DNA of 64,000 nt, taken from positions 9,858,001-9,922,000 of the forward strand of contig CP053156.1 in assembly GCA_014607495.2 (NCBI GenBank), written 5' to 3'. The stretch is from Carposina sasakii. Its lineage: Eukaryota; Arthropoda; Insecta; Lepidoptera; Carposinidae. A program made the translations under genes and the position numbers. The notes beneath the pieces are model-generated. The model ran no database searches, was not told the DNA's origin, and saw only the letters and a list, made by a program, of their open reading frames with translations. Shown here piece by piece: positions 8,810 through 20,929 of the stretch (its first letter is position 1; each line of letters starts with the position of its first letter).

Positions 8810-10660
8810 AAGAGAAGTAACATGTTGTGGAAATGATGAGTGAAAATCTGTATCTGCATCAATGTACTCGTATATTCAAGGAAATGGTAGATAAACCATG
8901 CTAACAATGCTACACCTAGTTCTGTGTAGGAATCACGAACTCTAAAATAATATTGTTTCCTTTATGGGAGCGAAATGTCGCTCTACACTGCTTACAGCGA
9001 CGTCTCTCTCCCACAATGGAATTTTGTAAGCCTGCATGTAATCAAAAATAATGAAAACACATTATGTTGCCAAACAAAATTGTTCAAATAGAATGGAACA
9101 AAAGAAATTCTTTCACGTCACTGACCACGCATGGACTTGCCCCTTGTCAATAAACGAAAAAGGCCTTTCAACGAAAGCGCTCAAGTTAATGTACGTATAA
9201 GACGATACAAAATATTCTATTGAAAGCTCTTCCCTAATTCCTTGAACCCTTATGCATCCTATTCGTAAACTCGAATTTTAATAATTCATGTATTTTTGTT
9301 ATTTTATTAGATAACTCTTGTAGGTACTTACATCAACTAGACGAATATTTCATTGCGTTAAAAAAACTTAAACAACACATTAAAACAGTTGTTATATTAC
9401 TTAGCCTTTTAATAAAATTATAATGCTTAGAGAGAAACCTTTTCACCTAGGCTTTATTTTATGACATTTTGCTATAGATAAATAGACTTGGAAAATTGGC
9501 AAGTCGTATCAACCATCAGTATCTTAATAATTAACCACTATTCAAGTACTTTTATTCAAACAGGAGTTTAATTAAGGCAGTCACTGTGCCATCCTTTGTT
9601 TGGGTACACATAATTGTACCAGCATTCGCGAAATATCGCCTTCGTACGTTTTGTTTCGTACAGAATTGCGTTTTGAGCGTCTCTAATTTCGTTCGCGATA
9701 AGAACCCCGTGAATTCAAGGTATTCACTTGACATATTTCCGAGGAAATGTTTTAGCATAAACTTCCGAGCGATAACATCCGCGAAGAAATGGCTCTTGTT
9801 TATGAGCTAATACTCAAAATTGTTACAAATTAGTGCGATAACTTTACATCGCCTAGTTTGTGTAGTGTATAATTTAAATTAATGTTTACGTTTCATTGTG
9901 CTTTTGAAAGGCGAAACGGATTGCGTCTCCCACTCTCTTTTGGCACTCTGTCAAAAGACACGAAGTTATAAAGTACGTAATTGTAATAAAGCGCTTTTCT
10001 CCAAGGAAATCCGCAACCTTAAATGCCACAAAACGATATGAGCAATACCAATAAAACAGTGCCATTGGAGGCACGATATTTTCCATCAGTCGCCCTCAGG
10101 CCGCCTTTAAATGTACGGTTTTGGCGAGCTTCCAATTTTTTTGTTACGCCTGCCTGTCTTTCGCACAATGTTATCGGTTTTTGGATAACATGTCGAATAT
10201 TGGGTATTGTATTTATTTTTAATAGTTATATGTTTATGTAGTAAATAATTGTATATTTTATAGTAATTAAAATTTTATACATGTTTTATGACAATACGCA
10301 AGAAAGCCATAATTACTTGGTTTAACTTTTGAGTAAAATTTTCCTTGTGTTTTGGTTTAAGCATAAAGTTAGTATTTTACCTTGATTGAATTTTTTGTCC
10401 TAACCTAAAATGACAAAAGATTATTACTGTGAGGTAGGGTTATTGCTTTTCTATGTTACACAGGGTTTACATAATTTCATCATGTGATTATATCACAAAA
10501 ATGTAATTTCTTCACGATTCAACAGTAGCCAATGTATTTTCTCGAATATCGCACTAATTGGAAACATTCAGTCACGAAAATGTTACATACAGTCAGATAA
10601 TCGGAAATACAGAGTTATTAAAGGAGTGTTTCTAAATGATCAGAATGATTTAGTTCAATT
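8810..10660. other. Non-coding stretch with mixed-composition patches
   Basis: Overlapping short frames occur on both strands at 9552-9810 and 9886-10241, but they mirror each other and show no family motif. The patch 9560-10140 is richer in CpG than its neighbours and lacks recognised repeats, so it may be regulatory or conserved non-coding DNA. Otherwise nothing seen. Confidence 0.3.
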
Positions 10661-10695
10661 GCAGGACTATTATGGCATGATATCCTGTCTAATAA

Positions 10696-10959
10696 ATGAT
10701 ACATAACCTAGGTGTACAGAGTATAGCAGTCAAATTTGAAAGGACCTTGGCTGGAGGCTCACTGCAATTAGCTCCTGGCGTCAGTGTAAATATTAACTGT
10801 GGTAATTGTACGTTGAACGTCAGCGATGTTCGTTACAGTGCCCACTGCTGCCTGAATACAAATGAAGCCATTATCCGAAACGGCGGAGATTGCGAATCGA
10901 CACTGTCACGTGCCACGTGTGCTAGACGCTGTTTTTGCAAATGTAGGTTAGGTAATTAA
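10696..10959 (+). CDS. 87-residue cysteine-rich hypothetical ORF
   Basis: ATG 10696 opens 87 codons. The C-terminal two thirds contain ten Cys (VNINCGNCTLN, SAHCC, DCES, then ATCARRCFCKC), dense enough to suggest disulfides or metal binding. There is no signal peptide and no recognised domain, and no spliced partner was found. A 12-bp sequence, atgatatcctgt, occurs on both sides (10677-10688 and 11007-11018), so the segment may be an insertion. It may also be chance. Confidence 0.22.
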   Translation: MIHNLGVQSIAVKFERTLAGGSLQLAPGVSVNINCGNCTLNVSDVRYSAHCCLNTNEAIIRNGGDCESTLSRATCARRCFCKCRLGN

Positions 10960-11019
10960 TGATTGTAGGCAACGTGAGGTGGTGTTGTTTTGCGTATTGA
11001 AAAGAGATGATATCCTGTA

Positions 11020-11770
11020 TCACTATCCTACTTAATAGATGAAAACCCTGTTACTAATAAACCGCCTGTAAAGTACTTAACCTCGTTATACCTACTTCAT
11101 TTCTGACAACAAAATATATAAGTATATGGAATTTCTGTCAAATTAAACTGTGAACAGCTTATACTTACCTAACTTAAATCTTTTTATTACCTACTAAGGT
11201 CCTATGTATATTATGGACTTATTTATGTAAACGGGAACCAACCCACATAAAAGACAAATTCGAATTTTGACAAAATGAATTTGATAGAATATATATTTAC
11301 AGGGTTGACAGAAAGTTCATTTTTAAAACTTCTCTGTCCTAATTTTAATAGGACTACTTTAATATCACTACATATGAGGTATATCTACTGACTTTTTTTC
11401 GAAAATTTTCTTTATGCTGTACCCTTTTTATACCAGGGATAGGTAGATAGATACATATTAAAATATAATGTAAAAGGCAAGGTTAACTGGAATCTTAACT
11501 AAATAATAGTTAAAAGAATGTGGTTCAACTCACACTTGGCCACTTTTTAAACAGATCGGTATCTCTAGACATCAGTTCTTTCACTTATTATAAATCGTAA
11601 TTTTGCATATCTAAAAGTTGTAAACCTGCAAAAAGAAAACGGTCGACTATTGCAGAAATAACATAAATTGTACAGGATTTAAAAGAAAAGTTATTTCAAC
11701 TGAAATGTCATGAAGCTTGCAAACCCACTATCCACATTTGAGAGTGGAAATAATATTCTTATCTTGGAAG
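11020..11770. other. Unannotated stretch
   Basis: AT-rich; no ORF or repeat that I can support. Confidence 0.3.
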
Positions 11771-11774
11771 ATTG

Positions 11775-11937
11775 CGTGAACATTCCTAAGTTGTTTAGGA
11801 ATTCTCCTTCATCTGGTAAAATAAACATGTGACTTCGAATCTCAAATTTTGTGAATATGTTCTGCATACTGGACTTTAGTCATAGCTTTTTGCTTGAAAT
11901 ACCATTTGTTACACCCTGTATAACCGCAATCACAATG
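11775..11937 (-). mobile_element. Truncated TACAGGGTGTAACA-family MITE
   Basis: Contains gaattctccttcatctgg, catgtgacttcgaatctc and an end tgttacaccctgta at about 11923-11936, all landmarks of the family seen at 5034-6428 and 31083-31323. Only one terminus is clear. Confidence 0.5.
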
Positions 11938-12361
11938 GCTACTAACGTTTAGGCTTAATCTGGTAATTTGGCCTAATCTCTCCGAAGTTATTTGAACAGA
12001 GATAGCGATTATGGATTTCATTACAATTATTCAAAACCGCATTGACATAATTTTAATTACATCTCATATAATTTTATTATATGAGAAGAAAATTTGGAAG
12101 CAAAAGGTGAGATCTCATATTTAGTCGTTTTTAATGATGATGTAACCGTCACAGTTACACATTTATGGGAATGTCAATGGTTCCACATAGTCCTGTAATC
12201 TGCCTCCATGTTTGGGCTCTGAGTTATTTATTTTGAAAGTAGGATTTATTTGCGGAAATGGGCCTGACCCACATTACTCAAGGGAATCCGCTGAATGGGA
12301 TTGTGGAGTATACTCAGCACAGATAGCTTATTATTTTAGTTATTTTTTAGTAATAGATGAA

Positions 12362-12467
12362 TTATAAAATTATTAATAAAGAAAAGAAAAAAAAATCACT
12401 GAGTGGGAATCGAACCCACGAACACTGCAAACCGTGCCAGCCGCTCTAACCACTGAGGTACCGGGTC
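12362..12467 (-). mobile_element. tRNA-derived SINE, type I
   Basis: The minus strand begins gacccggtacctcagtggtt and carries a B-box-like ggttcgattcccac, so the head looks like a tRNA with D and T arms. A tail of ttctttattaataatttt follows. The tail is shared with 32641-32750 and 50590-50629, which makes this a SINE rather than a functional tRNA gene; the acceptor and anticodon stems are poorly paired. Confidence 0.7.
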
Positions 12468-12469
12468 AA

Positions 12470-14400
12470 ATACTAAATATAGAGATATAACGTAGGTTCA
12501 GTATTTGGTCCAGGAAGTACCTACCTATAGATTTTGCATGTAAATATACTTCCTAATCTATAAAACTAACATTATACTGTCTATTTTATCTCAATTTTAC
12601 CTGATTAGTTACGATAACACTCCTCAGAACATACAAATATGCCTACCTGAATATATCCGTAATTTTTGGTTTACTATAATTAGGTATATGCTTAGGCTAA
12701 ATTTACAGGTTTTAATGTTTGCGCAACTCGGTTCCAAAATCTTAATTTCTCAGAAAACCGTATTTTAATTAGGGTCAGGAACACCTTTTATCACGCACTA
12801 GTTAAAATTAAATGCGCGAAGCTAAGATCATTTTGCCCGACTTGTGGATTTTTTTAAATTTGCTTTCTTTATTAAATGTGTATAAGTTTAATGCTAAAAA
12901 CACAATGAAATTAAGATATAAAGACAATCAGTTCCTCGTTCAGAAAATGTAAATAATCTATTTCAAAATAGCCCTTTAATATTTTTTTAATGATTCGGCT
13001 AGTGTGGAACATATATCCTTTTGATAAGGTGGCCTTTGTATATCTTTTAGGTTCAATAATGTAGTTACTTTAATATTTACAATAGAAAAACCCAGTGAAT
13101 ATTGTGTTATACGAGTATTTAAGTACCTACATACATAAAAATATAGAGTTATAAGATTAAATAAATCGTTCTACAAGCAATGGAACAAACAATGTCTGAA
13201 ACTTGAATTAAGCTTAAAAACAAAGACAACATAGAGAAATCTGAATAAGCCTCCTTACTTGCGCTTGGGACCTCATTCATGGATATATTATCAAGTAATC
13301 CCACAAGATTCTAATTTAGTGTGTGAATTAAATCCTCATGAATATTACTGTTTCATGTTTGTGTAGGAGTAAATATATTCTTTATGAATTTAGCATTAAA
13401 TATTTAATTTAGTTTTCAGATGATTTATCATTAACTCATAAAGTATGATTGTCTCGTATCAATTTGCTCAAGTAACGATTTTCAATCTTTAGTTTAAGAA
13501 TTTTTGTTAAATCAACTAAGTAAATAAAAATAATAAAATGTAGTAAGGAAGAATTTCATTGTCAAATACTCGTACCTAATAACATAATTAAGAATTTACT
13601 TAGCAATAAGTAATACTTGACTGAGTAATTCTCTGATTGATGACTTCTTTATATAGTATGTCGTATGTGTGTAGTAGTCATGGTAACCCTCAATAGATAT
13701 CGATTTCCCTTAATTTCCTATTTTGTTGTCCTTTATTTGAAGTTTTGACGAGGTGTCAAAAAAGAATCCCACCGGATTTCCACTTGCTCTCCACCGCATT
13801 TTAATGATCTACCTTGACCTTGTAAAGTTCTCTACTACTTCATATTACTGTCTGCATCCAACCATACAGACAATAATTTACGCTGATATACTCTCACTTG
13901 TCATATGAGTTAACCTAATATTGACATGGCAATGGCGTAGTGCGGAATAGCATATAGATCATTCCTCTTGGGCGACTCAATTTGACACTGCGTCCGGACG
14001 TCCGACACTACGGTTACACCATTATATCCCTACCTGTATTTGCATGCACTAATTATATGACGTTTTCAATTGTGTAAAATAGTAACAAATTGTATTATAG
14101 GTAAGCGAAACGTGTCACAACCCATTTTTAGGCTGTATCACGCAAATTAAACGCATTTTCTATTTTAATAAAATTCATAGTAGTATCATATGAATGTTTG
14201 TAGCCAAAATATGAGTGTTATCATTTAAGTTTTTTATAAGGTAAACCGTGATACTATACAGGTGCATATTATAGGCTCAAAACATCTTGAAACACTGAGA
14301 AGACCTAGGTATATTTGCATCCTTGATAAAAATGAAATAGAGAAATCTGGAGAAAACTTACCAGAGAAAAAAAACTGACATTCCATTTTTTATACCTAAA
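12470..14400. other. Unannotated stretch
   Basis: Uniformly AT-rich, with no ORF above background and no repeat that I can name. The patch 13900-14100 is more mixed in composition. Confidence 0.3.
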
Positions 14401-14408
14401 TTAAGGGA

Positions 14409-14580
14409 ATATGGTCGATTCTGACCGTCACACTTAAAGTAGGACTAACAATTTTATGTTTATTAGTATTAGTCCTACCTGTCGCTTTCTCTCTCAGCCA
14501 TTTGTGTTATGAATGGAGGCGAATAGACCTGACTAAGTTTAAGTTTACGTTTAAATGTGACGGTCAGAATTGACCATATT
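14409..14580. mobile_element. Small MITE with ~31-bp terminal inverted repeats
   Basis: aatatggtcgattctgaccg followed by tcacacttaaa at the left is mirrored by tttaaatgtgacggtcagaa followed by ttgaccatatt at the right. The interior has no ORF. The target duplication is not clear; TTAA occurs near both ends but at unequal distances. Confidence 0.6.
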
Positions 14581-14584
14581 ATGT

Positions 14585-15144
14585 ACCTACTTAATTAAAG
14601 AAAGTTGAAAATACAATCAAAGATTTTAGCAACAATTTTATTTCCTTCTACTATGATAGTCTGTAAAACCAATATTTAATTCTTTCTTAGAGTTTAAAAT
14701 TTAACAGTTGTACTATAATATAATAATATACTACTATACTATAATCTATATAGGTATATTTTTTATTTAAGCAGCAATCGATCGAGCATCTAACTATTTT
14801 TTGTAATAAATAACTTTTAAGGGATCTATTCCTGCCTAGTTATCTGTGTTTAATTATTTAAAAACTAAATTTTACGAGAAAGGTAAAAATATCTGTATTT
14901 AAAACTAATTACTACTTACAAGTTTCAGTATTCTACTTGGAAAGTATTTTTGACCAACTCAATTAATATCTATTATTAGTGCAACACAATTTCTTGGAAA
15001 ATTTCTAACTTAAATTTAGAATTTAATAAATCACTGCTCTATTAAAGCTCTACATTGTTAAGTATAAGTCAAAGTCGATATTATTTGTAAATACCTACTT
15101 ATAATATTTAAGTATATCGGAAATGTAAGATTAAAATTACTTTT
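14585..15144. other. 3' flank of the receptor gene
   Basis: AT-rich. As the gene runs on the minus strand this should hold its 3' UTR. An AATAAA on the minus strand (plus 14762-14767) is one possible poly(A) signal, but others cannot be excluded. Confidence 0.3.
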
Positions 15145-18100
15145 TTAATTAATGCTAGTTTGTTTAAAATGGTCTAGGGAAATATTACGAGTTTTGGTCA
15201 TTCCCAGTAAAATATTATCTGTAGAAGCGGTAGTGGAATGCTGCAGAATATCCTCTTTACTTTGCATTGAATGATAATCTTGCATTTCTGACCACAGTGG
15301 ATCTGATTTGGCTATTCTTTTCCTCTCTTTTATCTTTGTATATAGAAGCACCGATACCATAACAAAAAATACTACGCATCCCAAACTACAGCCAACAATT
15401 AAGCCCATTCGTCGATCTAATAGAGCGTAGATATTAAATACTTTAATTGGTCTCATTTTCACATTTATGGCCTTCTTGTAAGTACTAAAGGAAACACATT
15501 CACTAGACGGTGATTTTAAAAGTATTTCAGCTGCTATATCCTGAGAGAAGATGATTGTTGAATTGCTGGCGACATCGGATGTTTGGTTATCAAATGTTAT
15601 AGTGCTATCTACTCTAGGTTCATCGTAGAGTGTCAAGACACAGACAACATAGTTAGTATTTTTTTTCAAGTCTGATATGTTAGTAGATACTTCCGTTCCT
15701 TCTAGGTATTTGGATTTCACCTGTAATAAAATATTACTTACTGTTAGTACAATGAACGAAACCTGGGCGTATTTATACCGTTCAATTATTTCACGACTTA
15801 CCTCCGAATTGGGATCTTCTCCATAGTAAAGTATTTGCAAACTTTTAATGGCAGTGCGGTTCCTAATGAACCACGATACGGAAACTGAGTTGTCTTTGTG
15901 TTTATCTATTGAAAGTTGCGATATAGTTGGAATATTGCATTTCTCTCTAGGAAAATCATTACCTATGCAGGTTACCGAGTTTGGCTTTATAATTTTTGGA
16001 TGATCCTGTATCCATACCCATGTATTATTTTTCTGACAACTGCATAGCATTGCGTTACCTGAAAAATAAATTAGTTATATTATGAATATCAGGTATTGTA
16101 CATTTTACACAATATATTAATATTCTCGTTCATAATATAGGTAGGTATTTATCATTAAAATTACTGACTCATTTTTCAATCGAAACTTTGACTAGAAATA
16201 TTTCATTTCAATCAATAGATTTTTAAAAGAGCTGATGCCGTTGCTTACCTTTAATAGATATATCTTGAATATAAGTCTCTATTGAATTTAATAATTCTAG
16301 TGGAATAGACTGTAGCTTATTGTATTGTAAATCTATTTGAATGACTTTGTTCAAACTACTAAAGGCTGTTACAGAGATATATTTTATATTATTGTGTCCC
16401 AAATACAAAACTGATAGTTCTTTCAAATTAATAAGATCTTCGTTTAGAATATTTTGGAGTTTATTATACGAAAGGTCTAAAAGTTTTAAATTACTCAATT
16501 CATCAGCGAATGGTTCTATGGATTCAATGTTATTGTAAGATAAACACAATGTTCTTAATTTAATTAATCCTCGAAAATTACTAGATTTTAGTTGTAACAA
16601 CTTATTGTAACTAATATCAAGATTTTCTAAGTTGTTTAATTGTGAAAATGGACTAATAGATAATCGTCTGATTTTATTGTATTTTAAATAAAGATATTGT
16701 AAGTTCTTAAAATATTCAAACGTAGAATCATCAATTATACTCATATTAGTGGAACAAATATGTAATTCATGGACATATGATATCAAAACATTATCTTCAA
16801 ATAATTCTAGTTTGGTGGAAAAAATTAAAGGATTTTTGCTTATATCCATATAGATTAACGAACTATCTTGTCTTTTAGAAAACGTAAAGAAGTTATAATT
16901 AATGATATCGTTGTTTGATATATTAACATTTTGTATATTTGGGAATACTTCAAAGAAAAGGCTAGGTATATATTCCACTCTATTGTAACTAATATCAAAA
17001 CTGACTAAATCCTGAAACAATACTTTATTAATTACTGTGATTAATTTAATTTCATTTTTCCTAAGAATTAAATATTTTAATCTCGTTAATTTCTCAAAAC
17101 TGCTAATTTCAATTTTTGATATTAAGTTATCTGCTAAATCTAAAGTTTCAATGTGAGATAAATTATTAAATATATTATATGGAACATAATCTAAAAAATT
17201 ATTGCTGATATTGAATTCTAATATAGAGTTATGGAAATCAAAAAGATTTAATGGAATATTGCTTATTATATTTTGTGCTAAATTTAATTTAGTTAAATAT
17301 TTGTTATTAGAAAATGTGCCCTCTAATATATGTTCTATATTACAATGTTCTATTAGTAAAACTTCTAATAAAGGAAGTTGTGAAAATGATTTTAAAGGTA
17401 AATAGTCCAAAATATTGAAAGATAAATAAAAATGCTTTAAGCCCGGAATATCAATAGATAATAAATCACTTGATTGGATAGAATTGTTTTTTAATGAGAG
17501 GATTTTTAAATTATTCAGACCTAAAAAGGTACCATTCTCTATAGACTGTATTTCACAATTTTCTAAGTAAAGGGAACTAATTGGTAGACCCTGTTGAAAA
17601 ATATTTTTAAGCAGTATCTTTATTGGATTGAATGAAAGATTAAGGCTTCTTAATTTTTTTAAGGTATCAAAGGCCATATCATAAATAAATGTAACTTTAT
17701 TGTAAGAAATATTCAGCTCTTCCAATTCTGCAAGACCAAAAAGGGTATAGTTTGAAATATTTTGTAAAAGATTATGATGTAGATCTAAGTAACGGACAGA
17801 ATTTAACTGTTGAAAAGAATAATCGTCTATAACAGAAATTAAGTTATGGCTAAGGTCAAGACGGGTAAGCTCGGTTAAATTTATAAAAATATTCCTAGTA
17901 ACAAATTTTAGGCCATTGAATTTTAGGCTAAGGTGGTAAAGTCTATGTTGAAAACGAAACATAAAACTATTCACTGCCAGTATTACATTTGAATCTAAGT
18001 TAAGAGTACGCAAATCAGAATATAACTTTGGTAAGACGTCATTAATATCTACCAGATGATTATAATTTAAACTAAGATATTTCAATCTTCTCATGTTGAT

Positions 18101-19696
18101 AAATGTACCAGCTTCTATAAAACTAATTTCATTGTGGTCCAAATGTACTTCTTCTACACCTAAGGAACTATGAAAATAATTTTTTGAAATAAATTTGAGC
18201 CTATTATTATTTAACCTTACTTCAACTAATCTTACTAACGAGTCTAAAGTGTAGTTACTTAAATCAGAAAATATATTATTGTCTAGTCTTATTTTCGTTA
18301 AGTTTTTATTTGTTTTAAAAACACTATGTGGCACTTGATTTATATAATTATAGTCTAGGCTTACACTAGTTAAATTAGCTAAATTACTAAAGCTCTCACT
18401 ATGTATATTGCTGATGCAGTTTTTATCTAAACGTATTACATTTATTTTACTCGAGTTCACAAAAGCATCTGTTGGCACATCCAAAATATTATTTCGACTC
18501 AAAACAACTTCATTAAGAAATGGCATGTTACAAAACAGACCATTAATGTGATGCAAATGATTGTTACTCAAATCAATAAACTCAAGAAACTTACTATTTT
18601 GAAAAATATTCGGATTTAAAATTTTCAATCTATTATGACTCAAGTTTATAGATTTCAAATTTACTAATGAGTAAAAGGCTCGATAGTGAATTTTGTTGAT
18701 GAGATTAAAATGAAAAGATAAAATCGAAAGGGACGGACAAAATTTAAGGCAATCTTCTGAAATAATTTCAAAATTATTTGAATTTAGATCAAGAAATTTT
18801 AAAGAGACTAAATTGGAGTATTCTACAGAGGGAAAAGATGACATTTCGTTCCATGCAAGCCTCAGAGATCTAAGATGTCTAAGTTTTGCTAGCGGTACTA
18901 TAGGAAATACTGTGAGATTATTTTCGCTTAAATCGACTTCGGTCAGCGTTGTGTCTAAACTAGAAAAAGCAGTTTCTGATATTTCATGTATCATATTCCC
19001 TTTTAAATTTAATTTCATAAGAGGAAGACCGTAGAAACTATAGCTGGGAATATCTTCAATATAATTTGAAGTAAGGTCAATGGATATAAGTTTGAGCATG
19101 CCGGAGAAAGCTTTTTGAGGCATGAATTTGATTTTACTTGATACTATACTCAATGTTTCAAGGCACTTCCTCAGAGGCATAAATGTGTCATCACTAATAT
19201 CTTTAATGCTTGTTCTCGATATGTGTATATGTTTAATGCAATTGCCTTGCGGTATAAAATGGGGTCCCAATGCTTCTTCGTTGTCATCAAGATCATAAAT
19301 TGTAAGAGAATGAACGCTAGGCACAACTTTGAGGACATTTTTAATATCTTTTATTACTGTGTCTTGACAATCGAGAAAAGTACCTGAAAAGAGATTCGCC
19401 AATTAACACGAGTATATTGTTACAATTTTTAACAATATTTTTCCTGCTATTCTAATTGGATCGACTTTGAAATACAAACTACTCCAGCTGCACAGTTTAT
19501 TAAAAAAAATGTATTATTAAAAAGCTGTCTTACCGTCGTCAAAATTATAGCATGAACATTTATTACTTCTTATTAAGTCGGGACACCCCTGGGTATTTTG
19601 AGCTCGCAAAACGGAGGGTAAAACCAGTAATAATGTAATAATTTGCAAAATAGCGAGACCATTTTTTCGCGTCCAGTGGCATGAATTCTTTTTCAT
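15145..19696 (-). CDS. LRR receptor: signal peptide, ~40 LRRs, FN3-like, TM
   Basis: Four exons: 19696-19534, 19383-16249, 16058-15802 and 15720-15145. All introns are GT-AG, and the total of 4131 nt gives 1376 residues. Exon 1 holds a signal peptide (hydrophobic ILQIITLLLVLPSVL, residues 16-30) and starts a Cys-capped LRRNT (Cys38, 47, 49, 60). Exon 2 is one 3.1-kb block of about 40 leucine-rich repeats. Exon 3 opens with an LRRCT (Cys1105, 1107, 1130, 1140) and enters a fibronectin-III-like domain (VSVSWFI, TNYVVCVL). A transmembrane helix lies at about 1290-1315, with a 61-residue basic-start tail. Architecture fits insect chaoptin/artichoke-like surface proteins in cell adhesion or sensory-organ morphology. 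The membrane helix argues against a GPI anchor as in chaoptin. Ligand unknown. Confidence 0.88.
15721..15801 (-). other. 81-nt in-frame, stop-free intron of the receptor gene
   Basis: On the minus strand the segment starts GTAAGT after GGAG and ends in ttattacag before GTGAAATCC, a textbook donor and acceptor. It is exactly 27 codons long and contains no stop, so retention would insert 27 hydrophobic-leaning residues (SREIIERYKYAQVSFIVLTV within) into the FN3-like domain. Removal restores a normal FN3 strand spacing (LQILYYG, short loop, YLEGTEVSTNISDL). Confidence 0.75.
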
Positions 19697-19699
19697 AGT

Positions 19700-20655
19700 T
19701 ACATTATCTTGTATCTACATTTTAACGACGTTTATATCTCTGAAACAAACAAATTTATATATAGCCAACTTAAATTTTAATGAAAATGTTTAAAGTGCTT
19801 TGGAAAATATTGAAATTCCTTTTAGCATAAGACAATGTAGGTCACCACAAGGCTATTAAGTGAAGAAACATTTTTTCTGGTAATTTTAAAATATTTCAAA
19901 GAACATATTTTTGAAATATTTTAAACACACACAAAGGAAGTTCAATAAATTTAAAACACATTAACTGTAATAAACGTAAAACTTTAATAGCTGAGGTTTA
20001 AAAGACCCGAGGCTGTATTGTAATACTGGATCGTATTTGAATGATGATTTCTGGCAAGTTTTTGGACGTAAATATGGTAATCAAGGCGTTTTCGACAGTA
20101 TAGATATGGACCCAACCAAACATTTAAACAAGGTCCAATTACTACAGGAACGGTCTAATAATAAAATTGATTTCAGCCCAATAAATAAAATACTACTAGT
20201 TATATCAATAACACTTTCCATTGTACCTATACATCAATGCATTCGTTCACGTTTTTCGATTTATTTTTATTAGCTATGTATAATATGACTAAAATTAGGT
20301 CATTCGTGTCCAACTACCCGAGCAATATAACAGAGGCTACCTACTTAATATTATGAGCTCTTAACGGCCAAGCACTACGCAAACAGTAAAATACCATTAT
20401 AGTGGGCAAAAGCGAAACTCAACTAGTTCTGTGCTTTTAACTAAAACAGTATTTAATGTAGAAGCAAAAGCACTCATTACTAAAATTTCTTCATAAAAAG
20501 CAACTTTGGCGACTCAATAAAGCTGCAAAAGGAAAATGAAAGCTATAAGAGAATATATTTTACGATACTAGATATAATATACTAGGTATATTTACATTTT
20601 ATAAGTAAGTTAATACCACTGTCACTACTAACCGAACTTGTACATCTCAACTATA
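19700..20655. other. Upstream flank of the receptor gene
   Basis: Likely holds the promoter of the minus-strand receptor gene. I cannot place a TATA box or initiator with confidence. A 78-codon frame at 20037-20273 needs a TTG start and looks random. Confidence 0.3.
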
Positions 20656-20760
20656 CTCTCAAAATTGGTCAGAAGTGGCACCATGTGGTTCTATCGGCCC
20701 TTGGTGCTCTGCCTACCCCGTAAGGGATAAAGGCGTGCTTATGTGTATGTATGTATGTAA
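20655..20760 (+). mobile_element. 3' end of a dispersed SINE/LINE (gtatgtatg tail)
   Basis: ttggtgctctgcctaccccg followed by taagggataaaggcgtgctt and a tgtatgtatgtatgta tail. This is a common 3' terminus in lepidopteran genomes from memory. Confidence 0.5.
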
Positions 20761-20787
20761 ATTAATATTTTATGGATATTAATATCA

Positions 20788-20915
20788 ATCAATATCATCA
20801 TCATCAGCCTATTGTAGTTCACTGCTGGACGTGGGCCCCCCCCGGGGCACGCCACAAGACTGCCATGGGGGGTATTTGCCCATAGTCACTACGCTGGGCA
20901 GGCGGGTTGGTGTAT
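20788..20915 (-). mobile_element. RTE-like LINE 3' end (LGEAYVQQW family)
   Basis: The minus strand carries the terminal ORF2 and tail region; the plus strand shows agcctattgtagttcactgc, ggacgtgggcccc and cgctgggcaggcgggttggt. It matches copies at 35584-35815, 54876-55150, 57808-57925 and 60414-60685. A (GATGAT)n-like tail is visible as atcatcatcatcag. Confidence 0.65.
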
Positions 20916-20929
20916 AATATTAATTATTT

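Noticed and set aside
9552..10241. Pairs of sense/antisense ORFs
   Set aside because: Mirror frames with no motif; no splice signals linking them to anything.
12395..12467. A tRNA gene on the minus strand
   Set aside because: Same SINE family and tail; stems degraded.
16341..19034. Plus-strand ORFs inside the receptor gene
   Set aside because: Antisense shadows of the LRR exon.
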